A stretch of 64,000 nucleotides of DNA from Meloidogyne chitwoodi (Eukaryota; Nematoda; Chromadorea; Rhabditida; Meloidogynidae). Where the stretch lies: the NCBI GenBank assembly GCA_015183035.1, contig JACZZP010000012.1, positions 744,001 to 808,000 on the forward strand, in the 5' to 3' direction. The position numbers and the translations under genes are program-made. Below are positions 22,606 to 38,546 of the stretch, in pieces (the stretch's first letter is position 1; each line of letters begins with the position of its first letter). The notes beneath the pieces are model-generated. The model worked only from the letters and a program-made list of their open reading frames with translations, was not told the DNA's origin and searched no databases.

Positions 22606-25455
22606 CTAAACTTTTTTTTAATAATTTTGGTAAAATTTAAATTAAAAATTGTAGGGAAACTAGAAAAATATGTACATACTTATAAAAGTCTTAAGAGTTT
22701 GATTAATTTTTTGATTAATAAAAATTTAATAAAAAAGTGAGATAATCTAAAATAAATAATTAAAAATAAAAATAAATTTAATTAAATAATCTAAAAAAAT
22801 AATTTAAAAATAGTAAATAAATTCTTCAAAAATAAAGTAAATAAAATTTAAAAGAAAATTAATTGATTTTAAATTATTTTTTCCTCTTTTTGCTAATTTA
22901 GGGATTTTTAAGAGTAAATAAAAAAAATTAGAAAAAATTTTTATTTATTTACATTCTATTTTTATTAGAAAAAATTACTTAAATAATTTTATTTTGATAG
23001 AAATTAAAGGTCAAAAAATAATTAACTTAATTTTTAAAATTAAAGAGAAAATAAATAAAATATAAAAATTTAAAATATTTAATAATATTAAAATTAATTT
23101 TTAAAAATTAAAAATAAATAAAGGGTTATTTGCAGATTTATTTGAATTTACTCTTTAAAAATAGGTTGAAGGAAAAATTAATATTTATTAAAATATTTTT
23201 GATAATTTATATTAATATATTAAGAATTAAAAAAAAAGAAAAGTTTTATTAAATAAATAAATATAAGAAAATAAATATTTTGGTTGCCCAGGCAAATAAA
23301 TAATTATATAAATAAATTGGAGATTTGGCAAAAAAATGAACGGGAAAAAAGTAAATATATAAAATAATAATTTAAGCATTGTAATAAGTTTTCTTTATTT
23401 TTTCTTTATTTTTTCTTTATTTTTTAAATTAATAAATACATACGTAAACATTAGATAAAATTTAAAAATAATAATTTTAGAAAATTTAAAAAAATATTTA
23501 AAAATATATTTTTTATACTAATTAAATAAAAAAAAGAAATAAAAATCTGAAATAATTTTATTAGAAATTAATTATATAAAAATAATAAAGATTTGCCAAA
23601 AATTAAAATATATTAATTTAATTTAAAAATTTAATTTTATATTTATCTTCTGCCTTTCATAATAAAAATGTTTTATTTTTTTTAGTTTATTACAAACATT
23701 TTTTATTTTTCTTTATATTCTTCAATAAAAAGAGGTTTTTTTTATTCTTCTTGGATGTGCTTATATATTGTTTAAATAAATAAATAATATTTAAAAAAAG
23801 AAAGAAAAGAAGTATGAGAATTTAATGAGAAATGGATATTTATTTATTTAATTTATTAAAATATATATAAATTATTTAAAAATATTTATTAATAAAAAAT
23901 ATACTAATTTAAAAATAATAAAAATTGTTTTTTTATTTTTATTTTAGGTAAAATCTCCTCTTTCTTAAATTTATGGTATTTTAAAGTCAAAATAATAAAA
24001 TTTTAAATTTTGATCAGATTTACTATGTATTAAACTTGTTTTTTTTAAATAAATTAAAAAGAAAAAATAATATAAAAAAATAAAATATATTTATATTATT
24101 TTATTAATATATTTACGCGCCCCTTAAGGATTAAAATTTGTTGTTGCATTATTTTTGAAAAATATCCTCCCATGCGTGGAAATATAAAATATATTTATTT
24201 AATATATGTATATAATTTAAATTTCTTACAAATTTAGTAGGTCATTTAAAAAATATTTTAAATAAATTTTTATAATTAAGTGTAAGAAAATAATTTTAAA
24301 AAGAAATATTAGTATACCTATAAGGTAAAAGTGAAGATATTAACGGAAATATAATTAATTAAAATAAATTAATGATAAATTTAAAAAAATAGAAAAAGTT
24401 TTATTTACCTTCTCAATAACATTTTATTTATTTATTTAAATTATTTTAAAAATATTCTCTTTGGTTTTCCCCCCAAAAAAAAAACAAAAGTTCATTTAAA
24501 AATAAATTTAAAAAATAATAATAAATAAAATATTATTTATTATTTATATTATTCTTTCTAAGCATTTCCTGCAATCGATGCGCTATGAGTTTTTTTTTTA
24601 GTTTGGTTTCTTTTTTGTGTGTTCAGCTGCCGGACTACAAGAAAAGAAAAACGCCGATTTTTTTTTAATTTTTTATTTCAAGAGGGCGAGAGTACAAAAT
24701 AGAGAAGATATATTAGAGTATTTATTTAAATATATTTAAAATTAAATTTAAAAAAATATTTAAATTTTATTTAAAAAATTAAAATGATAAATAATTTAAT
24801 TAAAATATATTTACTTATAAATAATTAATTTAAAGAAAAGGTTATTTATTCATTTACATAAATTTGAGAGTTTTTTTAATTCTTTGGGGGAAAGACTTTT
24901 TTATTATAAAATAATTTAAAATTAATATTTATATTTTAAAATTAATAATTTTAAATTTAATGACTCTATATAGGTAAATATATAAATATTATAAAAAAGG
25001 AAATATATAAATATTTTTTATTTTTTCCTATTTTAATTCCTAAAGGGTTTTGAGTTGTTTTTTATTTTAAAAAATATAAGGAAGAGAAGAAATGCAAAAA
25101 ATGTGATATAAAAAAAATAAAATTGTAAAATATGCAAAGAGTGAATAATCCAGGAAAGAAATGGAAAATAAAAATAAATAAAAATATTTATATATAATTT
25201 TATTTTTTTAAATAACAAATCCACTAATATTAAAGGAAAAATTTGATTTTATTTTTATTTGTACTACAAAATATTTTTAAGATAAAAGTTGGAAAATATA
25301 TATTCTCATTATTTTATAATAATTCTCTTTTTGCTTATTCCTATTTGTTCGTTTTCTATTTTTATTTCTATGCCTCAGAAAGGTAATAATAATAATTCTA
25401 TTTTAATTATAAATTATTTTAATAATATCTATATTTTACAAAAATAATTAATTAT
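22606..25455. other. Gene-free A+T-rich intergenic stretch
   Basis: No supportable gene. It holds a 12-bp tandem (TTTTCTTTATTT, about three copies) near 23390-23428. Two small less A+T-rich islands lie near 24115-24180 and 24555-24690 (CAGCTGCCGGACTAC, AGAGGGCGAGAG). They may be transposon remnants or a promoter of the NPC1-like gene, but neither is recognisable. Confidence 0.5.
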
Positions 25456-27030
25456 TTAACTTTCTTCATCATTTTCTTCTTCAATAATATCTCCTGTATT
25501 TTTATCAAAATTAAATTTATATTTTCCTTCTTTAAAAATTGGAAAAATTTCCATAAATAAATTAAAATATTTTGTTAATTTTAGCTTCTTTCCTTCAGTT
25601 TCTTCATTAATAATCTCTGCTATACATATAATAATACCACTTCTAAATTTACCTATTTTTTCTCGTTCTTTATCATTTAATTTATTAAAAACTTTTGATA
25701 CACATTCCTCTTTATCTTTAAATTAATTAAATAAATAATAATAAAATATTATATAATTTATTAAATCAAAAATTTTAAATTTTATTAGAGACCGTGGGAA
25801 TAGAGAAATCCTTATAATAGAATTTTGTTGTAAATATATTTTGCTCTCACAATTCCGTTCATTTTTAGAGTTTAGAGAGTTTATAAACTACCTAGGTATT
25901 CTATCGTTGTTCTTTCCCACATATATTTTTAGAAATAGTCCCAAAAAAAAGTGATTTTATTGGTTTTTAAAATTTTAAAAAATTTATTTTGAACATAAAA
26001 AATTTAATAAAAGTTAATTTAAAATAAAAATAAAAATTTGATTATTTATTTAATTACCTTTCTTTGTAAAATTTATTTCAAATTTAAATATTGAATTCTT
26101 TTTTATTTTTGTGCATTTATCTTTATTATATTCTTTTATTATTAACAAATATTTTTTAGATTTATTTAAATTTATTTTTCCACAAATTTCAATATTAGGA
26201 AATTGTTTAATTTTTAATAAATGTTTTTGATGATTAATCCAAGTATTATCAATAAATAATTTTTTAAATTTATTTTTATCTTTTTCTTTAATATTTAAAT
26301 TTTTAGGCATTTCAGAATTTAAAAATGCTTCAATTTTTGTTAATTTAAAATTATTATTATTTTGTTCTAAATATTTAAATATTATTGAATTATCTTTGTC
26401 AAAATAAATATTATTTTGATTTGAATCTTGGCCAACAACTATTTCTTTTTTAAAAAATTGCCATTGAATAATTGAATTAAATAATGGAGATATTTTAATT
26501 AATTGATTAAATTTATTATTATTATTTATACAAAATCTAAATCCTCTTCCATATTCTATAAAATTTACTCCATTCAATTGATATAAACCCAAAGATGTTA
26601 TTAATTCATCTTTATATAAATTAAATTAATTAATTAATTAATTATTAAAAATAAAAAAAGAAGGGTTTAGTCATTCCTCTAAACATTATAAATTAAATTA
26701 TTTAATTCTTTTAATTAAAAAAATTAATTTACCAAAATAATAATCATAATTATTGTTATTATTAAATATACAATTTACTGAAATAGGATGTAAAATAATT
26801 TTATTATTATTATCAGCAATCTCAAAAGAAATAATTGGTTGAAAATAAGGAAATATTTGAATATCAATTTCATTTAATTTAAAATAAACAATTGAATTAC
26901 TATTTGATGCTAATATTTTGTTATAATCACTTGTTAAAATTTTTAATTGTTGTTTTGTTTTAATTTTAGTAGAAGAAAATTTAATAAAAAATAATAAAAT
27001 TATTAAAAAATAAATTTTATTATTTAACAT
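25456..27030 (-). CDS. Unrecognised secreted protein, family member 1, 369 aa
   Basis: Exons 27030-26733, 26609-26058 and 25715-25456 join in phase to give 369 aa plus TAA. The start is followed by a clear signal peptide (MLNNKIYFLIILLFFIKFSS) and no later membrane span. The body is Lys/Asn-rich with few cysteines, and the C-terminus is acidic (IIEEENDEES). I recognise no domain. It is homologous along its length to the gene at 44877-46198. Shared marks include a C...YY block followed by GFRFCINNN / GFNICLNKN, an NNNN...KL block, an N-K-KC block, and a last exon ending in an acidic tail. It lies about 0.8 kb downstream of, and on the same strand as, RING-H2 gene A. Secretion is inferred from the leader alone; function is unknown. 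Confidence 0.7.
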
Positions 27031-27855
27031 TTTTTTATTTTTTATTAAATTTAAAATGTGAAGAGATTTTTTTATTTTATAAAATATTAAAAATTAATAT
27101 TTCATAATATATTATTCAATATTTTATTAAATATAATGTCGTGTCTACCAAATTATGAAAGCTATCGAGAATCTTTCTTATATTTTTTCATATTTTTATT
27201 GTGTAAATTAGTTAGGTAAGAAATAAGCTATATTTTAAATATTAATTTTAATAAATAAAAATTTTTTTAAGTAGCATAAAGTGCAAAATATTTTATTAGA
27301 AGGACTTTGAAATAATGGAAAATTAACTTAAAAAATTAATTTTAAAATTTACCTATTAAGTTGGTCAATTTTCTTGTCTTTATTTACACCTTTACTATAA
27401 GTATTATTTTATTTCTGGAACAAATAATAAATCTAGAAAGTCAAAGTTTATAGAAAGATTTCTATAAAAATATATCTCAATTTATGTCCAAAAATAAAAT
27501 TATTCCCATAAGAATAAAAATTAATATTTTTTAATAAATAATTTAATATAATTATGAACAATTAGGAGATATTTATTGAGAAAATTTTAATAAAAATTTA
27601 TTTATTTATTTTAAAATAAAAATATACTTACCTAAGCTTATACATTAATATATATTTATAATAAAAAATTATGCAAAATTTAATTATTGTTAAAAATAAA
27701 AATATTTCAATTTTTTTATAAAAATATTATTTATTTATCTAAATTTATTTTTATTAATTAAAATAAATATTAAATTAATTTTTCTAATTTGATTGTAATT
27801 TTATAGGTATTTCTATTTTTTCATCTCTCATTTGATCTTTCATTTGAATTTTAAT

Positions 27856-29582
27856 TTATTCAATTCTAAATGAATCTCTAAAAAATCCTAAAAAATTAAA
27901 AGTTAAAAATTTATTTTTTTAAATATTAAAAAAACCTAAAAATCGATCAGAAAAACTTCTTTCTCTTTGATTTTCAATGTTTCTATTTTCAGGTTGTTGT
28001 TCAATTATAACTCTTGTACGACAAATTGGACAAGAACTTAGCTTTAAAAATAAATTAAATAATTAATTAAATTAAAATATTACAATAGGAACATTGTATA
28101 ATTCAACATCCCAATTATTAACAATATTTGTTTTTAGCCTATTTTAATTAGAATTAATTAATTTAAAAAAAATAATAATACCAATTTTGAATACATTCTT
28201 TATGAAATATATGCTGAAAATAAAATTATAATTTTAATATTTATTTCTTTTATTTAATTACGTTGCAATTATTTAATGTTTGTGCTTCCTCTCCTTCTTG
28301 AAAATTTGTTAAACAAATTACACAATTATTATTTTGATTATTTTCAATTATATTTTGATTAATAATAATATTAGTTGGAACTATTAAATAATTTTTATTT
28401 AATTTTTAAAAAAAGATGCACTACAAAATTTATTAAATATTAAATTTTAATAATTAAAAATCAATTTATTACAATTTTTAATTAAATTTGAAAAATTAAT
28501 TTAAAAAATAAATGTTTTAAATAAATACTTGAAAATGGATTATTGTTGAAATATAATTGTAAAGGGTTAAACCTTTTATATAAATTTTTAAAATCATTAT
28601 AATCATTATTTCCTTCAAAATTTTGATTACTAAAAAATAAAATTAAAATTTATATTTTTCTTTAAATTTAATAAAAAATATTTAAAAAATATTTTGACCT
28701 TTCTTTTTTTAGAATATTAAAACAAAATTTAATTTTTTCATAATATTTCAGTTCATCAAAAGCATTATATCTGTCTGATTTCCAAAATTCTTCAGAATTC
28801 CAAAAAAATATTAAATGTTTTTTATCAAAATTAATTTTATAATAATTTTTAATTTCATCAAATTTATATTTTTTAAAAGATAAATTAATTATTTTTATAA
28901 ATTCTGTTCCATACATTTCTACTAAAAGATTAGTCAAACAAAAAGATTGTTCTTCTGAAAATTTAATAAATTCTTTTATTAATTGCTTTATTCAAAAAAA
29001 TTTTTTTAATTTTTTAGTAATTATATGAAACTATTAATATTTAAATTTATCAATTAAATTTTAATATTTATTTATTTATTTTATTAAAAAATATAAATTT
29101 TGGCTAAATAATTTTTTGTATAAATTTCTAATATTTTGGTGTGCTTCTGAATTTTTCCAAAAAAAAATTTTAATAAAAATTTTACCCAATTTACCTAATT
29201 TATTTTGAAAATATTCTGACAAAATTAAATATTTTTGTTTAATTTTACTAAAAAGTTTTTTGACAATTAAAACATCTACTGATTTTTTATTTTTTTTAAT
29301 AAATTTTTTATTTAATTCAAAACAATCATTTGCATATTTTAAATCCATAAAATTTGACATTTCATCTTTATTTATTTTTATATTTTTTATTAATTTTTTG
29401 GAAATTCCTCTTTGAATTTTCCATTCTTTTTTTATTTTTTCAGCAAAAATTGTTGTTTGAATATTTTTATTAAGCAAAATATAATCAGAAATACAAGTAA
29501 TTTGTTCAGAAGAAAGTTTTGAAAAAATTAATAAAAAATTTGAAAAAAATAAAAATATTATTAAATAAATTATTGAATACAT
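27856..29582 (-). CDS. Secreted RING-H2 protein A
   Basis: Exon 1 (29582-29195) encodes a leader (MYSIIYLIIFLFFSNFLLIF) and the family N-terminal module (ITCISDYILLNKN ... EWKIQRGI ... YANDCF). Exon 2 (28954-28699) begins EEQSFCLTNLLVEM. A short exon follows with the family motif LYKRFNPLQLYF. The RING-H2 finger is then spread over four exons: CVICLTNFQEGEEAQTLNNC, HIFHKECIQNW, a 19-residue insert, and SSCPICR. All eight metal ligands of a RING-H2 (C-x2-C-x15-C-x-H-x2-H-x2-C...C-x2-C) are present. RING-H2 domains recruit E2 enzymes for ubiquitin transfer. A signal peptide without another membrane span implies export, as in the cyst-nematode effector RHA1B, a secreted RING-H2 ligase. The downstream host or cell target is unknown. 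Paralogues: 38547-40621 and 48028-50850. Confidence 0.75.
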
Positions 29583-29819
29583 TTTAATAATAATATTTAA
29601 TTTATAAATTTATTTACTAATTAAATTTAAAAAGATATTGAATAAATATATGAGTGGAAAACAAGTGTTTTTATTAATTTTGAAATAATGTATATTTGTA
29701 TAAACTTTAAATAAATTATTTTGTAAATATTTGATTGATTTCATCATAAATTAAATTTCTCAATTTATTTATTTTCTTATATTTTTTAAAATTTAATTAA
29801 CTTTAAATAATTTATTTTT

Positions 29820-32120
29820 ATAGGAAATATTCATGCCATACGCATTTTCTGAAAATAATGCATCAGAATAAATTTCTCTTTAATTTTTGTTTCAATCGAC
29901 TCAACATTAAAAATTGAACAAATATTATTTAAATTGTAGTTTACATCGCTGACAGTTACGCGTTTGAGGCACTTTTCTTTAGATTAACGCATTTCTGTAG
30001 TTTCCTATAGAAAAAATTTTCAATTTATAGAAAAATTTTCTAATTTTTTGCTTAAAACATTCTTAAAACTATAATCTATGAAATTGTAGACGAAATTAAA
30101 ATCTGGTCGAGATTGTATTTGATTTTAAAGTTTATTACTTCGGTTTGGATGAAAAGAGTGTGGAAATTAAGAGAGCGGGAAAAAGAAAAAGAGAATAAAG
30201 AAAATAGTAAACAAGTGGATTTGTCGCGTGCGTCAACTGTCTGAAAGTGCTGTGTAGGTGCGCAATAGTATATCAAATGAAGAGAATTAGAGAAAAAGGA
30301 AACGAGATTCTACATGCGCCTAATCGGCCGGTGTGTCTCACTCACAGCACTTTCAGTCAGTTGACGCACGCGAACTAGCCAAATCTTTTCCTTTTTACAT
30401 TATGCCAAAATTTAAATCTATTTTTCTCTATTCACGTTATCTCTCGTACGCTTGGCTTCATAAGATAAAATAAAAAAAGGCCAGCAAAGAGAGAAGTTAT
30501 AAAATGGTCAATGAGAAAAATCTCTCTCGTATAAGGGGAATATTAGGAACTTATATTATAAGAAATTTTTAGTCAAATTTTTCAAATTTTGTATAGTTGT
30601 AGCACTTTATCTTTACTACAATTCTACAAATTTTGAGCTGCAAACAAACTTAAATAACTGAGTTATGATTTTTTGAAAACCGATTAAAATGCCATATTTT
30701 TGGCCATAACTTTCTTCAAAGTTATTCAATCACATTAATTTTGGTTTTAATCGACTCAGCGATGAAAATAGAACAATCTAAATAAATTTTTCTTGAAAAA
30801 TAATTTATCTCTTCAGTTTTGTTTTATCTGACTTCGATGAAAATTGGAAACTTCTAAAACAAAGGATTCCTTGGTCCATATTTTTTCCAATTTTGTAATC
30901 TTGTAGCCCTAATATTGTTATGGGTAATACCAAGGCTTCTCCCCCCTATTTTTTCATTTTTTTATTTTTTATTTTTTGCATTATTTTTTCCTTTGTTTTT
31001 GCTTCTAGCAAACTTCTCAATCAAAAAAGGAGTAATTTTTATTCAGTACGTTCACAAGGATAAAATAATGAAACATGGTGCCAAAAATTATAAATACATT
31101 TGAACACATCTCTGAAAAAATTCAACCAGTTCGGTAGTGTTGTTTGACTAATTCCGGTTTCGAACTGCAACTCTTCGTATTTAGTACGAGCCATGCATCG
31201 AAATCGTTGTCGCTTAAACGTAGTTTTTCATGCAGAGCAATAGAATTAAATGTTTTAAGTTGATCCATATTGATAAAATATTGATAAATAAATGAGAATA
31301 TAAACTTTTTTCACATTTATCATAATGTTATATACCAAAAAATTAATCCTTTCTACTTGCCCGAAGCAAAAACAAAGGAAAAAATAATGCAAAAAATAAA
31401 AAAATGAAAAAATAGGGGGGAGAAGCCTTGGTATTACCTTGTTATGTAATCCTACAAAATTTTAGGAAAAAATAACTTCAGTTGGAGAGTCATGACTTTT
31501 TAAAAATCCTGATCATATTCTATGTTTTTGATCATAACTTTTTTCAAATCTTTCCAATCTCTTTTATTTTGGTTTCAGACGACTCATCTTGATGAGTTAC
31601 ATCATAATTGGTCAAAAATACACTTATTCATGCGCATTCTTACCATTTTTTGCCCTTGTTTTCATCTTAAATTAATCTAAAATTAAAACTGCATTTTCTC
31701 TCTCAAAACTGCATTTGAGCCTATGAAATTTTTTAAACAAAATCTTGAAACAATATCTATAAAATGGAAAGACAGATTTAAAATCGTATAAGCGGTTTTC
31801 GAGATATTGGATTTCAAAGTTTACATACTTTTTCGTAAATAAAAGATTATGCGAAAGGAAGAGAGCAAGTTAGAGAACAAGATAAAAAGGAAATAATAAA
31901 CAAGTAGTTTTGACGCGTGCGTCAACTGACTGAAAGTGCTGTGCTCACTATTATGTATACAAAATTTGTTTTTGAGATCAATAATGAAAATTTTTTCTTA
32001 AATTTTTTTGCATTCAAACCCTTCAGTAAATTATCCCTTTCATCGAATTGTCTCGAGTCTCGCTTTCTTTCATTTTTACGTTGTCTAGTAGAGAAAAAGC
32101 TGGTCGGTGCCTCATAAAGA
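29820..32120. repeat. Transposon-derived repeat region
   Basis: Less A+T-rich than its flanks and without genes. A 30-bp phrase, CGCGTGCGTCAACTG..CTGA ending AAAGTGCTGTG, occurs directly at 30225-30254 and 31914-31943 and inverted at 30343-30372. The roughly 120 bp before each direct copy also match loosely. Diverged phrases such as TTTTGGTTTTAATCGACTCA recur near 29890, 30740 and 31565. A Merlin-like element (30923-31438) sits in the middle. The short ORFs here are not conserved-looking. Confidence 0.6.
30923..31438. mobile_element. Merlin-like non-autonomous transposon with transposase relic (8-bp TSD)
   Basis: A 516-bp element with about 85-bp terminal inverted repeats (GGTAATACCAAGGCTTCTCC... 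and mirror). A perfect 8-bp duplication, TTGTTATG, lies at 30915-30922 and 31439-31446. The minus strand inside encodes two adjoining transposase pieces in different frames. MDQLKTFNSIALHEKLRLSD is at about 31270-31211. FETGISQTTLPNWLNFFRDV, at about 31167-31108, is the helix-turn-helix segment of ISXO2/IS1016-type (Merlin) transposases. The DDE core is absent. Confidence 0.8.
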
Positions 32121-32521
32121 ACTAGCTTATAGCCATGAATAACATCATTTCTACTTCAAAAAATCGATATAGTAAGCTGCTTAATCTACCGCGACGGCTT
32201 TTCTTCGTTGAATATTATTTTATTTTATTATGATTTCACAATAATAAGTTGCTAATGAATAAATGAGGATAATGTGTTTTACAATTCTTTCTGACTGTAA
32301 ATTTTATACAGAAACGGTTACTTTTGGATCGATTCTAGTTCTTTGAATATTTTTTTGTTATTTATCGTTTATAAAATTTAATTACTTATCTCTAGGCTGT
32401 CAATTCTTAAAGCATAAAAACAGCCACAGGGTCCTATAAAATCCTGACATGACCATCCTAGCTCAAATTTAAATTTTTTTTAGTGAAATCAATAAGTACA
32501 AAAATTATATTTGGATAAAAC

Positions 32522-36892
<4,371 letters not shown>

Positions 36893-37268
36893 TTATAGAA
36901 GAAGTATGAGGAGTGTTAATTTTTATTTGATCTAAATGTTTTGGTAAAAAATTATTTTTTAGAATTAAAATTCCAAAACCTAGGCAATCAAATATGTAAC
37001 TCTTATTTGTTTTAAAACAGAATTGTTATCTTTTAGATTAATTTGATCCAATTTTGTTCTTTTATCGTAACAGCTCTGTTTTAAAATATTTTTAGTCCTC
37101 TTAACGAAATTTGTGTTTTTGTGTAATTCATAATGCTGACAAATAAATTTAGTGAAAAAATTTTTTTAACGTAAAATTATTTTTTGATGAGTTTCTTGAT
37201 GACTCTTGTATTCGCTAATTTATTTATATGTATATTCGGTGAAAAATTTTTTTATAAAGTTTAGTAGG
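36893..37268. other. 3' flank of the Na+/K+-ATPase gene
   Basis: Presumed 3' untranslated and intergenic sequence. AATAAA-like strings (for example near 37141) could be polyadenylation signals. No other feature is visible. Confidence 0.4.
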
Positions 37269-38095
37269 ATGGTAAAAACAAATAAAATTCGAACTCAAAA
37301 TTTAAGCGGAAGCGAGGAGGTGATGCTGGAAAGAAGTTGCGTTCAAATCACAGCCTAAATCCATGTTTGTTTTTCTTTGAATTTCCTCTGGATTTTTTAT
37401 GCTTTCTTAAGTTTGAATACGTTAAATTTAGAAAGAAAAGTTGTTGGGAGAACTAGTGGTGGCGGACCGACTATGCGTACAAAATCTACAATTAATCGGC
37501 TTCGTATGTACAAAAATTTCAAACCAACATCCCTTAGGCGAAAAAGCAATAATTCAGGAAATTCTAGCAAAACGTGAGAAAAAAGAGTATGAGGATGAAA
37601 TGACGAAAAATGAGCAGCGTAATGCAGAAGAAGCAGAAGATGGTTTTGACGATGGGGAATCGAGTGTTGTCACCGACTTTGAATTTCAGGTAGAGACAAG
37701 TAAATTTAAAATTTATGAACTGAATAACAAGAGAAAAATATTTTTTCAGAATTTTCTCAATACATGTTTTTAAATTTATACAAATTTAGCTAAGTGCACA
37801 GATAATGAATGTGATGGTCTTGGAAGCATTGGATCCGATCTAGAAGGTGTTATAGATAATATAAAGAATGATGGAATGAAAAGGCCATGGAAAGCGTGCT
37901 GGTACAAAAATAAACAAATCCAACAAACGAAGAAAAGGTCAAATGCGAACGAGTAGAGCGTCTAAATTGTTTGCAGATGAAGAAAAAAAGAGAAGGAATT
38001 GTAAACTTCGATGAACTTTCAAAACATGATTTACCTAGAAATTTGTGGCGTAAAAGTTTAAAAAGAAGCGCATGAAACCAAAGCACCAAATATAA
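37269..38095 (+). pseudogene. Decayed nucleolar GTP-binding protein 2 (NOG2/NGP-1)-like copy
   Basis: The NOG2 N-terminus can be read in pieces: GKKLRSNHSLNP (about 37331-37366), then RTSGGGPTMRTKSTINRLRM and YKNFKP (37449-37532). These match the NPDR...GG..MR...TI.RL.MY block that opens NOG2/GNL2. After that the frame shifts. Another frame gives LGEKAIIQEILAKREKKEY plus an acidic stretch, and 37879-38008 gives a basic GHGKRAGTKINKSNKRRKGQ segment resembling a NOG2 C-terminal tail, ending in TGA. The central circularly permuted GTPase (about 400 aa) is absent. No workable splice join keeps the frame between the first two pieces. NOG2 is needed for 60S ribosome export, so an intact copy should exist elsewhere. 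This copy most likely arose by partial duplication and has no function. Confidence 0.55.
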
Positions 38096-38546
38096 TGTTT
38101 TATTTTATGTTTTTTGTTGAAAATAGTAAATTTGTTCGAGATAATTGAAATTTTTTGGTACGTATAATAACAAATAAAAGGTTTTGTAGAATCAAACCTT
38201 TTTCAAATTGTTATTTTGTGAAAGGGAGAAAATCAATCAGTGGATAAGGAAAAAATTAAATAGCGGAATTGAATCCTTGCTCCGTTTGTGTTTACGAGGG
38301 AATTTTCTTTAAATTTGACTAGCCAATTTTAACAGAAAATCAATAATGGAACCTATCCATCTTGAGAGTGCTTGCGCAATCATGAGTTGGAATAAGACAA
38401 TGCTTCATGTCTTTCTTAAGAAATATATTTCCTCGCCATTTCCTTTATTGTCTTTTTAGACGATACCTTATGATTTCTCAATTGCCATTTAATTTAAATA
38501 AAGAATTCATTTAAATTTATCCTTAAGAAAAGTTCAACAAGAGTAA

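Noticed and set aside
31917..32117. 66-codon plus-strand ORF upstream of the pump gene
   Set aside because: It begins inside the repeated 30-bp phrase and has no family features. It is treated as part of the repeat region.
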